The translations under genes and the position numbers were made by a program. A DNA stretch of 64,000 nucleotides from Xenopus tropicalis (taxonomy: Eukaryota; Chordata; Amphibia; Anura; Pipidae): assembly GCF_000004195.4 (NCBI RefSeq), contig NC_030679.2:147857040-147921039 (forward strand), in the 5' to 3' direction. Every line of letters starts with the position of its first letter. The first letter of the stretch is position 1. Below the pieces are notes generated by a model. The model made no database searches. It was given only the letters and a program-made list of their open reading frames with translations, and was not told the DNA's origin. Of the stretch, positions 11,515 through 23,126 are shown one piece after another.

Positions 11515-12350
11515 AAGTAACGAAGAATAAAAAACCAAGTGAGTTAAAGTATAAAAAGTAATAAATAAAAAAAGTAATATAAAAAATATTACAAAAAATT
11601 ATTTAAAAAAAATATGTATAAAATATTAAAAGTAACAAAGAATAAAAAGCCAAGTGAGTTAAAGTATAAAAAGTAATAAATAAAAAAGTAATATAAAAAA
11701 TATTACAAAAAATTATTAAAAAAAAATAAAATGTATAAAATATTAAAAGTAATGAAGAATAAATAGTAAGCTGAAAAGCTGAGTGAGTTAAAGAACTGGG
11801 TTCGCATCCCTAGAATAAAAAAAAAATAAAAAAATAAAGACTAAAAAGTAAAAGTAATAATTAAATAAAATAATATCAAAATAAAACAATAAAACAAATA
11901 TATATAACTAAAATAATTCAAGTAATGAATAATAAAAACTAACCTGAAAAGCCAAGTGAGTTCCAGAATAAAAAGTAATAAAGTAATAAAAGTAATAAAT
12001 AAATAAAAGTAATATAAAAATATTCAAAATATATTATTAAAATAAAAAAAATCTATATAAATAAAGTTAATAAATGTAATGAACAATAAAAACTAACCTG
12101 AAAAGCCAAGTGAGTTCAAGAATAAAAAGTAATAAATTAATAAAAGTAATATAAAAAATATTAAAAAATATTTATCTATATAAATAAAAATAATAAATGT
12201 AATAAGGAATAATAACTAACCTGAAAAGCCAAGTGAGTTAAATAAGTAACAAAGTAATAAAAATAATATAAAAAATATACATTATTAAAAATAAAAAAAA
12301 TATATAAACAAAAATAATAAATGTAATGAAGAATAAAAAGTAACCTGAAA
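11515..12350. repeat. AT-rich degenerate tandem array
   Basis: Repeated blocks of (A)AAGTAATAAATAAA and AATATAAAAAATATTA, each punctuated by GCCAAGTGAGTT(A/C), near 11532, 11650, 11775, 11950, 12105 and 12225 (spacing about 120-175 bp). Units are diverged and differ in length, so this is an old or slippage-prone array. No gene. Confidence 0.75.
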
Positions 12351-12409
12351 AGATGAATTAGTTATAGAACTCCTGGTTTTTGTATCTCCAGAACTGGATC
12401 TGCCACTAA

Positions 12410-12785
12410 GGGGCTGATTTACTAATCCACGAATCTGAATCCGAATGAGAAAAATTCGGATTGGAATACGAACATTTTGCATTTTTTTCATAATTTTTTC
12501 AATTTTTTCGTCGCCGTTACGACTTTTTCGTAAATTGTCGCGACTTTTTCGTAACCGTTACGACTTTCATGAATTGTCGCAACTTTTTCATAGCCATTAT
12601 GACTTTCGTGAATTGTCGCGACTTTTTCATAGCCATTACGACTTTCACGAATTGTTGCAGCTTTTTCGTATTGAGCGCTCGAAAAATTTGCGACTATTCG
12701 CGAAAAAGTCGCAAAATACCGATCTTTACGGAAAAAAACGCATTCGGGCGCTTTTCGGACGTTCGTGGATTAGTAAATGTGCCCC
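12410..12785. mobile_element. Harbinger-like palindromic MITE, TSD TAA
   Basis: Ends GGGGCTGATTTACTAATCC and GGATTAGTAAATGTGCCCC are inverted, flanked on both sides by TAA (12407-12409, 12786-12788). The 3-bp duplication suggests the PIF/Harbinger superfamily. The interior is a CGACTTTTTCGTAA-rich palindrome with its own small tandem repeat. A sister copy with TSD TAT is at 56309-56747. Open frames inside are composition artefacts. Confidence 0.85.
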
Positions 12786-12839
12786 TAAGTGTTCTTTTCC
12801 TAAATTGATTTGCCTAAAGTAATATATTTACACAGGCTT

Positions 12840-13060
12840 CATTGAAATACAGATTTTTTCAAATGAATTGGCAAAAGGCTATTATGGCAGATGGGAGAAT
12901 TCTGTACGGCTCTTACCTGACTCAGGTGCTGATATTTAATGAGATCCTGCCCCGCTGCCTCCCAGCTAAAGGTTTTATTAACCTGTGTAACCCCCGGGGG
13001 ATCCACATTACTGTCTGTGGGATAATTGCTGCTATTTTTGTTCAGCAATATAAATAAATA
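12840..13060. other. Block homologous to the upstream region of the OR at 48-49 kb
   Basis: GGTTTTATTAACCTGTGTAACCCC at about 12968, followed by a GATCCACATTACTGTCTGTGGGATAAT stretch, resembles 49557-49640 (GGTTTTATTAACCTTGTTTAACCCC, then CCCACAGCTCTGTGTAATTAATC). The latter lies about 450 bp upstream of the minus-strand OR at 48163-49105. The function is unknown; it may be an old OR-flank duplicate or a diverged repeat. Confidence 0.4.
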
Positions 13061-13564
13061 CTCATTTCACTTATTTTAATATTTTATTTGACTTCAACGC
13101 TGTCACTTATATAGAAGTTGAATTATATTTTCAAAAAATTATAAAAAAAATGTACTTTACATTATTTCAAAATAACGTTTTCATTTTATTATGAAATGTA
13201 AAATTTGTTTCAATTTAAAGAAATAAAAACCCCCACAAGAGTAAAAGTACAAGAGAAGAAAAAGAAGCACTATTCATACAATATGCAGTTGGAAACCTTT
13301 TTCTTCACCTGTGAGTGCCAGTCCTCCGGTTTTCCCATACTCGAGGGGGGCTGATTTACTAAACTTTGTTTTTTTTTCCAGCCTTGAAAGTCATATAAAC
13401 TCGACATGGTATAAATTTGAATTAAACTCTGAAAGCTGAAAGAATTCGAGTTTAAGCAGATGTTCTTTTCCACGAATCCACTTTATTTTTCCAAAACGTC
13501 AAAGCTCCAGCAGCCAGTTTAATAGCATTGGTGCTCATTCTTGTAAAAACAATAATGTGTTTAA
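13061..13564. other. Intergenic sequence flanking the 45-bp array
   Basis: No gene. A GGGGGGCTGATTTACTAAACTTT end of a MITE lies near 13345. The stretch 13490-13564 (CCAGCAGCCAGTTTAATAGC, GGTGCTCATTCTTG) matches 47136-47195, which precedes the second 45-bp array, so both arrays share the same carrier element. Confidence 0.6.
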
Positions 13565-16500
13565 GTTTCATTTGAAACTGGGTGAAATAGAAAACAAAGA
13601 GGGGATTAATTTCTCCTTGAAACTGGGTGAAATAGAAAACAAAGAGGGGATTAATTTCTCCTTGAAACTGGGTGAAATAGAAAACAAAGAGGGGATTAAT
13701 TTCTCCTTGAAACTGGGTGAAATAGAAAACAAAGAGGGGATTAATTTCTCCTTGAAACTGGGTGAAATAGAAAACAATGAGGGGATTAACTTCTCCTTGA
13801 AACTGGGTGAAATAGAAAACAAAGAGGGGATTAATTTCTCCTTGAAACTGGGTGAAATAGAAAACAATGAGGAGATTAACTTCTCCTTGAAACTGGGTGA
13901 AATAGTAAACAATAAGGGGATTAACTTCTCCTTTAAACTGGGTGAAACAGAAAACAATGAGGGGATTCACTTCTCCTTGAAACTGTGTGAAATAGAAAAC
14001 AATGAGGGGATTAACTTCTCCTTGAAACTGGGTAAAATAGTAAACAATGAGGGGATTCACTTCTCCTTGAAACTGAGTGAAATAGAAAACAATGAGGGGA
14101 TTAACTGTCCTTGAAACTGGGTAAAATAGTAAACAATGAGGGGATTCACTTCTCCTTGAAACTGAGTGAAATAGTAAACAATGAGGGGATTCACTTCTCC
14201 TTGAAACTGGGTGAAATAGAAAACAATGAGGGGATTAAATCTCCTTGAAACTGGGTGAAATTGAAACAATGAGGGGATTAATTTCTCATTGAAACTGGGT
14301 GAAATTGAAACAATGAGGGGATTAATTTCTCCTTGAAACTGGGTGAAATAGAAAACAATGAGGGGATTAACTTCTCCTTGAAACTGGGTGAAATGGAAAA
14401 CAATGAGGGGATTCACTTCTCCTTGAAACTGAGTGAAATAGAAAACAATGAGGGGATTAAATCTCATTGAAACTGGGTGAAATTGAAACAATGAGGGGAT
14501 TAATTTCTCCTTGAAACTGGGTGAAATAGAAAACAATGAGGGGATTAAATCTCATTGAAACTGGGTGAAATTGAAACAATGAGGGGATTAATTTCTCCTT
14601 GAAACTTGGTGAAATAGAAAACAATGAGGGGATTAACTTCTCCTTGAAACTGGGTGAAATAGAAACAATGAGGGGATTAATTTCTCCTTGAAACTGGGTG
14701 AAATAGTAAACAATAAGGGGATTAACTTCTCCTTGAAACTGGGTGAAATAGTAAACAATAAGGGGATTAACTTCTCCTTTAAACTGGGTGAAACAGAAAA
14801 CAATGAGGGGATTCACTTCTCCTTGAAACTGTGTGAAATAGAAAACAATGAGGGGATTAACTTCTCCTTGAAACTGAGTGAAATAGTAAACAATGAGGGG
14901 ATTCACTTCTCCTTGAAACTGAGTGAAATAGAAAACAATGAGGGGATTAACTCTCCTTGAAACTGGGTAAAATAGTAATCAATGAGGGGATTCACTTCTC
15001 CTTGAAACTGAGTGAAATAGAAAACAATGAGGGGATTAAATCTCATTGAAACTGGGTGAAATTGAAACAATGAGGGGATTAATTTCTCATTGAAACTGGG
15101 TGAAATTGAAACAATGAGGGGATTAATTTCTCCTTGAACCTGGGTGAAATAGAAAACAATGAGGGGATTAACTTCTCCTTGAAACTGGGTGAAATGGAAA
15201 ACAATGAGGGGATTCACTTCTCCTTGAAACTGAGTGAAATAGAAACAATGAGGGGATTAAATCTCATTGAAACTGGGTGAAATTGAAACAATGAGGGGAT
15301 TAATTTCTCCTTGAAACTGGGTGAAATAGAAAACAATGAGGGGATTAAATCTCATTGAAACTGGGTGAAATTGAAACAATGAGGGGATTAATTTCTCCTT
15401 GAAACTTGGTGAAATAGAAAACAATGAGGGGATTCACTTCTCCTTGAAACTGGGTGAAATAGAAAACAAAGAGGGGATTAATTTCTCCTTGAAACTGGGT
15501 GAAATAGAAAACAAAGAGGGGATTAATTTCTCCTTGAAACTGGGTGAAATAGAAAACAATGAGGGGATTAACTTCTCCTTGAAACTGGGTGAAATAGAAA
15601 ACAAAGAGGGGATTAATTTCTCCTTGAAACTGGGTGAAATAGAAAACAATGAGGAGATTAACTTCTCCTTGAAACTGGGTGAAATAGTAAACAATAAGGG
15701 GATTAACTTCTCCTTTAAACTGGGTGAAACAGAAAACAATGAGGGGATTCACTTCTCCTTGAAACTGTGTGAAATAGAAAACAATGAGGGGATTAACTTC
15801 TCCTTGAAACTGAGTGAAATAGTAAACAATGAGGGGATTCACTTCTCCTTGAAACTGAGTGAAATAGAAAACAATGAGGGGATTAACTCTCCTTGAAACT
15901 GGGTAAAATAGTAAACAATGAGGGGATTCACTTCTCCTTGAAACTGAGTGAAATAGAAAACAATGAGGGGATTAAATCTCATTGAAACTGGGTGAAATTG
16001 AAACAATGAGGGGATTAATTTCTCATTGAAACTGGGTGAAATTGAAACAATGAGGGGATTAATTTCTCCTTGAAACTGGGTGAAATAGAAAACAATGAGG
16101 GGATTAACGTCTCCTTGAAACTGGGTGAAATGGAAAACAATGAGGGGATTAACTTCTCCTTGAAACTGAGTGAAATAGAAAACAATGAGGGGATTAAATC
16201 TCATTGAAACTGGGTGAAATTGAAACAATGAGGGGATTAATTTCTCCTTGAAACTGGGTGAAATAGAAAACAATGAGGGGATTAAATCTCATTGAAACTG
16301 GGTGAAATTGAAACAATGAGGGGATTCATTTCTCCTTGAAACTTGGTGAAATAGAAAACAATGAGGGGATTCACTTCTCCTTGAAACTGGGTGAAATAGA
16401 AAACAATGAGGGGATTCACTTCTCCTTGAAACTGGGTGAAATAGAAACAATGAGGGGATTAATTTCTCCTTGAAACTGGGTAAAATAGTAAACAATGAGG

Positions 16501-16800
16501 GGATTAACTTCTCCTTGAAACTGAGTGAAATAGAAAACAATGAGGGGATTAAATCTCATTGAAACTGAGTGAAATTGAAACAATGAGGGGATTAACTCTC
16601 CTTGAAACTGGGTGAAATTGAAACAATGAGGGGATTAATTTCTCCTTGAAACTGGGTGAAATAGAAAACAATGAGGGGATTAACTTCTCCTTGAAACTGG
16701 GTGAAATAGAAAACAATGAGGGGATTCACTTCTTCTTGAAACTGGGTGAAATAGAAAATAATGAGAAAATAATGGATTTCTCCTTAAAACTGAGTGAAAC
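13565..16800. repeat. 45-bp minisatellite, about 72 copies, with higher-order structure
   Basis: The unit is GAAACTGGGTGAAATAGAAA + ACAATGAGGGGATTAACTTCTCCTT (45 bp), with 40- to 42-bp deletion variants. In stretches without deletions it encodes a 15-residue period (Lys-Leu-Gly-Glu-Ile-Glu-Asn-Asn-Glu-Gly-Ile-Asn-Phe-Ser-Leu) on plus and a different open frame on minus. Marker variants (GAAACTGTGTGAAAT at about 13979, 14825 and 15762; AATGAGGAGATTAAC at 13866 and 15648) recur about 845-940 bp apart, so blocks of about 20 units were themselves duplicated. A unique tail, TATTCTATTCCCCTACTATTC at 16829, is shared with the array at 47205-47705. Confidence 0.95.
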
Positions 16801-17224
16801 AGAAACAATTAAATTCCCTGTCACTGAATATTCTATTCCCCTACTATTCTAAGCCTCCATAGGACTCCATAGGATTCAACAAGAAAAAGTCAACTAAACA
16901 TTAATCATGAATTATGAGAGTTATTTTCAAAAAACTCAAATTTGATATACAAATTATATACAGTAGCCATGTCCTTGAAATCCACCCAGGGCTATCTAGA
17001 GCTCTGATTACCAGTCCAATACTTGTACCAAATAACATAAATAACTGAGATATTGCAAGACAATGTATGACTTCTCTGAGAACTTTTGATTTGATTACCA
17101 TGATCCTTCCATCTAGAATTCATACAAATAATAATGAGTTACTACAGCAGCTTTATCTGTATATTGCGCTCAGAGCATAATTTAGATTTAAACCTAATGG
17201 TATCAGGCGTATGTTATAGAATGA
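16801..17224. other. Array flank and intergenic sequence
   Basis: Begins with the shared tail of the 45-bp array carrier (CTAAGCCTCCATAGGA); the remainder is unremarkable AT-rich DNA with no gene-like frame. Confidence 0.6.
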
Positions 17225-17745
17225 CATATTCTTAGCAACTTTTTTATTGGTCTTCATTATTTATTTTTGAATTATTTTCCTTCTTTTTCTGACTCTTTCC
17301 AGCTTTTAAATGGGGGTCGCTGACCCCGGCAGCCAAACCCTATTGCTCTGTGAGGCTCCAGTTTTATTGTTATTGTTACTTTTTACTCCTTATCTTTTTA
17401 TTTAGGCCCCTCCCCTATTCATATTCCTGTATCTCTTTCAAATCAATGCCTAGTTGCGGCATAGAGGCGGGGCTGGCAATATATGATTGACAGCTCGGAT
17501 TTTTAAATACATTTATAACAGGTATGGATGATTTCATAAAAAAAAGGACTAAAGGACTTTTTTATACTGCTTTTTATGTCTGGTTAACAGTTATAAAGAG
17601 CAGCTTTTACAGTGGCCTTTTTGCTCTTTTACTTTTTTTTTTTTTAATAAAAAATTGATTTGACACACTGAGAGCATTGTTGGTGGTTACATAAGATTTG
17701 GACATGGAAGGTGAACAACCTCTTTAAAAATGATCATTTAAAGAG
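17225..17745 (-). mobile_element. T2/Kolobok-type element remnant
   Basis: The reverse complement of 17725-17745 reads TTAAAGAGGTTGTTCACCTTCC, the terminal signature of TTAA-inserting T2-family elements of Xenopus. The interior block GGCTCCAGTTTTATTGTTATTG at about 17365, followed by CCCTCCCCTATTCATATTCC, recurs at 37963-38020. The far end is not clear. Confidence 0.75.
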
Positions 17746-17797
17746 GCTCTGTGAAAAAGGAAATGAGAGTCTGAAAGTCAGGCCCTATTAGGTTTAA

Positions 17798-18164
17798 AGG
17801 GCATGTAAACCCCACACACAAATATCAAATTAGTGAACAGCCTTTGAAATCTTTCAATACCTGTGTCTCTGGTTGTCCAGAGTCCAATAGTAAAGCTACA
17901 GCTTCCTCTAAAATTAGATTTCCTTCTCCTCCTGTAACCCACTCAGCCTCCTCCCTCAGGAATTTACTTTGGCCCTGGGCTCCTGGGCATGCTCAGTTTT
18001 TCTCAGCTCAGATTACTAAACACACCCACCATTCTAGCAGCCAATAAAGAGATGTTCTTGCTGATTCCGACAGAAACTCAGCTCTAGCTATCTGCTCCTA
18101 TTTTTTTCTCCTAACCTCCTCTCCTAAGCTTAGCTTAATTATTACAGTGCTCAAACAAAGCAGA
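17798..18164 (+). mobile_element. TTAA-flanked element (AGGGCATGTAAACCCC end)
   Basis: Starts directly after TTAA (17794-17797) with AGGGCATGTAAACCCCACAC. The interior (GGGCATGCTCAGTTTTTCTC, GCAGCCAATAAAGAGATG) is related in reverse to 61530-61700. It appears to run into the 170-bp array that follows; the right terminus is not seen. Confidence 0.65.
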
Positions 18165-18945
18165 CTTTTTTTTTTATCAAAGACAGTTCTGCCTGTGTAA
18201 GCCTGCATTCTTGTTTGCAGATGTAAATGTCACTGATTATTGTTTTTATTTATTTTAGATGGAAATATCATTGTAATCAAGCCAGAAGATCTCTGATAAG
18301 TGATATGAATGAATATGTATGAATATCAAAGACATTGCTGCCTGTGTAAGCCTGCATTCTTGTTTGAAGAAGTAAATGTAACTGCTTATTATTTCTATTT
18401 ATTTTAGATGGAAATATCATTGTAATCAAGCCAGAAGCTCTCTGATAAGTGATACATTTTTTTTTATAATATATCAATGATGTATTTGTATGAATATCAA
18501 GGACAGTTCTGCCTGTGTAAGCCTGCATTCTTGTTTGCAGATGTAAATGTCACTGATTATTATTTTTATTCATTTTAGATGGAAATATCATTGTAATAAA
18601 GCAAGAAGCTCTCTGATAAGTGATACATATTTTTTAATAATATATCAATGATGTATTTGTATGAATATCAAGGACAGTTCTGCCTGTGTAAGCCTGCATT
18701 CTTGTTTGCAGAAGTAAATGTAACTGCTTATTATTTCTATTCATTTTGGATGGAAATATCATTGTAATCAAGCCAGAAGCTCTCTGATGAGTGATACCTT
18801 TTTTTATAATATATCAATGATGTATTTGTATGAATATCAAAGACAGTTCTGCCTGTGTAAGCCTGCATTCTTGTTTGCAGATGTAAATGTCACTGATTAT
18901 TATTTTTTCACTGATATTTATTTTTTTATAATATATTAATGATGT
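18165..18945. repeat. About 170-bp tandem array, 4-5 copies
   Basis: Units contain CAGTTCTGCCTGTGTAAGCC, TGCATTCTTGTTTGCAG, CATTTTAGATGGAAATATCA and CTCTCTGATAAGTGATA. Copies start near 18181, 18327, 18500, 18671 and 18838, the last truncated. A single reverse-oriented relative is at 61400-61450 (GAATGCAGGCTTACACGGGC). No gene. Confidence 0.85.
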
Positions 18946-18954
18946 TTTTGTATG

Positions 18955-20100
18955 AATACTGAGGCTGGTAGATGGCACTTGGGGCAAGTGGATTGCCAGG
19001 AAGTGGCTATTGTGTATAAGAAACTTGACACTAAGCTGTGAAGGCTGGAAATACTGCTTTCTGTGCCATAAAAAAACCTGCTGTATAAAGGCCTTGTAAC
19101 TTGGGTTGTTGTTGTGCTATTGACGAGAAAGAAACACACACACAGCACCGGGTCACACAGTTAAAGGGAAACTATACCTTTATGGACTGAAAGTACAAAA
19201 ATGATTAACAGTAAAGACAGGAAATGCTGAATATAGAAATGAATCAATGTACATATGAAAATAAATCAATGTGCAGAGGTCTCCTTGAAATAATATTGTT
19301 TTTTTAATTAAATGTCACCCTGTGTGCCAGCCCTTCCTTTACCAGGACAACCCCGGGGACTAAGACAAGCCAGCCCCTTCAAGTTCAATAAATGGGCAAA
19401 AGGGGCAATTGTCCAGGACCCACCAGATTTTCATCTGCTATAACATTGGACTGAAACACCCCCCCTAAAATGGCAAATCTCTCATTTTAATCAGCTGAAA
19501 GATCTCAAATAACCATTGGTTTTACTCTATTAAAACAAATTTTCCTAAAGGATATATTTTTTAATATCTAAGGCATTTATAGGAGCACTCTTGGGGGCCC
19601 AGCAAATGAGATCTTTGCCCTGGGCCTACTGGTGCCTTACAATGGCCCTAATGGCAAGATCTGTTCGTACTGAGACCTTCTAATCCAATGGTGGGCACCA
19701 TCAAGCTGATCCAAATCATTCTGTCCTGCCAATGTCTGGAACTTACTGGGTACCAGTGCCAAGTTTCCATCTCTCCCATATATAAACACCTAAAGGTGTC
19801 CCTGTAAAACCCCCTTCCAGCAGGCTTAATCTCCCACAGTTTCCCCTGTTCATCAGTGCCGGCTGCAGGATTAATTGCCCTCCATGAGAATAATGAACAA
19901 AAAGAGTGAGTAGTTGAGCAATGCGCATTCCCCCTGTTGCATTAGTTATGTAGTTTCTGTACAAGGACATACTTGCCATATGGTGGCATTTACAGTACCT
20001 ATGGTCATATGTTTCATAGGCTTGGTTTCCTGCCCCAAACATAGGGAAGAGATCTTCATGACCAACACACATTTTTAAAGCCATAAGACCATGAACCATG
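18955..20100. other. TRIM downstream flank, copy A of a segmental duplication
   Basis: Blocks here have clear counterparts beside the second TRIM gene: 18965-19145 with 24640-24830 (AAGTGGATTGC, GGCTATTGTGTATAAGAA, AAAGGCCTTGTAAC), 19665-19800 with 25290-25440 (GTACTGAGACCT, CCCATATAT), and 19815-20030 with 26415-26600 (CAGCAGGCTTAAT, CATATGTTTCATAGGC). Unrelated repeats interrupt the alignment. I find no convincing exon in either copy. Confidence 0.75.
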
Positions 20101-20137
20101 GGTAGGTCTTTTTTTCTTTTCTCTCTTTATCCAGTTT

Positions 20138-21275
20138 AATATCTGTTATCTGGAAAACTTTTATTCAGAAAGGCCATCTCCCATAGACTTAATTTTAATC
20201 AAATCAACCTGTACTTGATCCCAAGATATAATTACCCCTTATTGGGGGCAGAACAGCCCTATTGGGTTTATTTAATGGTTAAATGATTCCCTTTTCTCTG
20301 TAATAATAAAACAGTACCTGTACTTGATCCCAACTAAGATATAATTACCCCTTATTGGGGCAGAACAGCCCTATTGGGTTTATTTCATGGTTAAATGATT
20401 CCCTTTTCTCTGTAATAATAAAACAGTACCTGTACTTGATCCCAACTAAGATATAATTACCCCTTATTGGGGCAGAACAGCCCTATTGGGTTTATTTCAT
20501 GGTTAAATGATTCCTTTTTCTCTGTAATAATAAAACAGTACCTGTACTTGATCCCAACTAAGATATAATTACCCCTTATTGGGGCAGAACAGCCCTATTG
20601 GGTTTATTTAATGGTTAAATGATTCCCCTTTGTCTGTAATAATAAAACAGTACCTGTACTTGATCCCAACTAAGATATAATTACCCCTTATTGGGGCAGA
20701 ACAGCCCTATTGGGTTTATTTAATGGTTAAATGATTCCCTTTTCTCTGTAATAATAAAACAGTACCTGTACTTGATCCCAACTAAGATATAATTACCCCT
20801 TATTGGGGCAGAACAGCCCTATTGGGTTTATTTCATGGTTAAATGATTCCCTTTTCTCTGTAATAATAAAACAGTACCTGTACTTGATCCCAACTAAGAT
20901 ATAATTACCCCTTATTGGGGCAGAACAGCCCTATTGGGTTTATTTCATGGTTAAATGATTCCCTTTTCTCTGTAATAATAAAACAGTACCTGTACTTGAT
21001 CCCAACTAAGATATAATTACCCCTTATTGGGGGCAGAACAGCCCTATTGGGTTTATTTAATGGTTAAATGATTCCCTTTTCTCTGTAATAATAAAACAGT
21101 ATCTGTACTTGATCCCAACTAAGATATAATTACCCCTTATTGGGGGCAGAACAGCCCTATTGGGTTTATTTCATGTTTAAATTATTTTTTACTAGACTTA
21201 AGGTATGGAGATCCAAATGAGGGAAAGACCCCAGGTCCCGACCATTCCAGATAACAGGTCCCATACCTGTAGTAT
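20138..21275 (-). mobile_element. MITE carrying an internal 112-bp satellite (8-9 copies)
   Basis: The left arm ATCTGTTATCTGGAAAAC and the right arm CCATTCCAGATAACAGGTCC, then CATACCTGTA, are inverted copies. The array of 112-bp units (20210-21180) lies between, reading CTGTACTTGATCCCAAC on plus, opposite to the array at 5048. Copies begin near 20212, 20320, 20432, 20545, 20655, 20766, 20879, 20990 and 21102. The last arm carries GACTTAAGGTATGGAGATCC, a segment I recognise from single-unit copies of this Xenopus element. Confidence 0.85.
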
Positions 21276-21296
21276 ATATGGAGCACAGACCTATGT

Positions 21297-22844
21297 TTAG
21301 CTTACAATCCGCACACTGACGTCATCCGTACCCACCCAAAATCCTGTGTGAAGAGGTTTGGTGAAGGTAGCCTTAAATATGTGTAAGAGCTTTATTGGGT
21401 TACTCAACTCGTAGAACATTAGACGCCCCCCCTCGTAGTCCAGTGAGACTCGAATTCTGTGGCAGGAGGGAGAATGGGGTAAACCGATTCTGCCACTTTT
21501 ATGTCTCACTGAGTAGGATCTATTCCCTCCACATAAAGCCCATGACTTGCTGTTATACCCAAACTTAGACTGTTGTCCTGCTCTATTTATACTTGGGTAG
21601 GCAACGCCAATACCCCAACTCTCTGATATAGGGCCCTCAACATCCCAGTAATGTCTCCCTGAGTTAAAACTCAAGCAGCTTAAAACCTGATTGTGCTCAA
21701 ATCTCTGTGATGTTTGCTGGCAGCGATGAGCCGAGTCTGACAAAGTTGCACATTTCTTGTCTCCCGATATAGATACATATATACCAGCAGTGTTTACATC
21801 CAGTGTCAGGCCGGTAGCCTCCTGCCCATACATCTTTTTGTTTACCTCTGTTGCAATACCAGCCAGGCCAGTGAATAATGTCTCTGAGAACAGGTCCTTG
21901 TTCAGAAGATGTGCAGCATGGAACATATAATAGTCAGCCCATATATCCCCCTGTTCCTCATAACACAAGACAGTTAGAGGATCAGCCATGTTGCAGAGCT
22001 CCTCAATGTGACTGATCTTCTTAGTCAACTTGTCCTTCACTATTTCTTGTTCTTGGATTAGTTTAGAGACTTGGCACAAGACTTGCTCTTGTTCCTTGGA
22101 GATGTTGCTCAAGACTTGCTTCTCCAGGGCTTCCAGCTGATCTCTCATGTCCTTAAATATGGAGGTTGCTCTCTCCATTTCTTTGGCTGCTTTATTTTGG
22201 ACTCTTCTTTTGTGATCCTGAAGGCTCTGCAGTCCTTGTTCTGTAGCTGCCATCTGTGGATTAAGGTTCCCTAATACATTTCTCAGTTTCTCTTTCTTCT
22301 GCTCAACCCCTTCAGCCAGGAGCATCACCTTGTGTCCCCGATGCTCTCCGGCCAGGCAGCAGGACACGCAGATACAGACAGCATGCTCAGAGCAGTAATA
22401 TTCCAGAACCTTTTTGTGGATGGAGCATTTTCTGTATCCCAGGGAAGTGGTGGGTTCCATTAAGACGTGCTCCTCAGACTTGCTGTGGACCCTCACATGG
22501 TTGACACAAAGAGATGCCTCACAATGCAGACAGGTTTTTACGGCAGGTACAGCCGAGTGAATGCAGTAAGTGCAGAAGATCCCAGTCTCCTCCTTCTCAG
22601 ATGGAGTCGACAGAAATTGCTCTGCTATGTTTCTCAGTTTCCTGCTGCTCTGTAGGGTTGGACGCTCTGTATACTCGGCTCTGCATTCAGGACAAGTAAA
22701 GAGTCCATGTCGCTCCTGGGCATCCAGGGCGCTCTCGATGCAATGCTGGCAGAAGTGATGCCCACAGGGCAGCATTACCGGATCTTTATAAATGCTCAGG
22801 CAAATGGAGCAGTTGAGCTCATCTATTAGATTAGAGGACGCCAT
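21297..22844 (-). CDS. TRIM25-like RING E3 ubiquitin ligase, copy A (515 aa)
   Basis: Intronless tripartite-motif protein, predicted E3 ubiquitin ligase; related TRIM25-like proteins act in antiviral signalling. Domains in order: C3HC4 RING (Cys12, Cys15, Cys27, His29, Cys32, Cys35, Cys51, Cys54); B-box1-like zinc cluster (Cys91, Cys94, Cys105, Cys108, Cys113, His116/120/126); B-box2 (Cys140, His143, Cys151, His154, Cys159, Cys162, His168, His171); coiled coil about 180-290; PRY-SPRY from about 345 to the end with LDVNTAG, HYWDVEG, SWALC and VSLDYEGGRL. Start: the ATG at 22844 has a strong Kozak context (GCCATGG); the frame is open two codons further but without an ATG. No stop or frameshift. 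The closest relative is the copy at 27112-28665. An ISRE-like site or splice acceptor lies immediately upstream. Confidence 0.95.
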   Translation of the reverse strand: MASSNLIDELNCSICLSIYKDPVMLPCGHHFCQHCIESALDAQERHGLFTCPECRAEYTERPTLQSSRKLRNIAEQFLSTPSEKEETGIFCTYCIHSAVPAVKTCLHCEASLCVNHVRVHSKSEEHVLMEPTTSLGYRKCSIHKKVLEYYCSEHAVCICVSCCLAGEHRGHKVMLLAEGVEQKKEKLRNVLGNLNPQMAATEQGLQSLQDHKRRVQNKAAKEMERATSIFKDMRDQLEALEKQVLSNISKEQEQVLCQVSKLIQEQEIVKDKLTKKISHIEELCNMADPLTVLCYEEQGDIWADYYMFHAAHLLNKDLFSETLFTGLAGIATEVNKKMYGQEATGLTLDVNTAGIYVSISGDKKCATLSDSAHRCQQTSQRFEHNQVLSCLSFNSGRHYWDVEGPISESWGIGVAYPSINRAGQQSKFGYNSKSWALCGGNRSYSVRHKSGRIGLPHSPSCHRIRVSLDYEGGRLMFYELSNPIKLLHIFKATFTKPLHTGFWVGTDDVSVRIVS

Positions 22845-22862
22845 GGCCAAGTCACTGGGAAT

Positions 22863-22874
22863 GAAACCGAAACC
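22863..22874 (-). promoter_or_regulatory. ISRE-like element (or polypyrimidine tract) upstream of TRIM copy A
   Basis: GAAACCGAAACC on plus (GGTTTCGGTTTC in gene sense) fits the GAAANNGAAANN core of interferon-stimulated response elements, 18 bp before the ATG. The sense strand continues to TTTCATTCCCAG, which also looks like a 3' splice site, so the run may instead be the polypyrimidine tract of a 5'UTR intron. It is conserved exactly in the second TRIM copy. Confidence 0.45.
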
Positions 22875-23069
22875 ACAATCCTAAAGGGATGGGCTGCAGT
22901 CACACCTTTTACTGTACACAGGGGGAGGTTTAATCCTTAGTTTACCTTTGGCTCACTGTTAACCTTTCCAGTTTCTGCTTGCAGCAGATACTTAGTTCAA
23001 CCCAAACAATGGGCCATATTTATAAAGGCAAATCAACTATTTTATGATCCAAAATAAACGAAATGTTAA

Positions 23070-23122
23070 AGGGGTAGTCCACCTTTAAATTATTTTTTAG
23101 CATGTTGTAGAAAGTGATATTT
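23070..23122 (+). mobile_element. 5' end of a T2/Kolobok-type MITE
   Basis: TTAA followed by AGGGGTAGTCCACCTTTAAA and TTTTTAGCATGTTGTAGAAAG, the classical Xenopus T2-type left end. Only the end is visible, because another TTAA-inserting element begins at 23127. Confidence 0.75.
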
Positions 23123-23126
23123 TTAA

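Noticed and set aside
13452..16852. Long Lys-Leu-Gly-Glu repeat protein
   Set aside because: The 45-bp unit is interrupted by 40- to 42-bp variants that break the frame repeatedly, and the carrier is a non-coding dispersed element.
19743..20099. 118-codon minus-strand frame downstream of TRIM copy A
   Set aside because: The frame is not kept in the paired block beside TRIM copy B, as expected for non-coding DNA.
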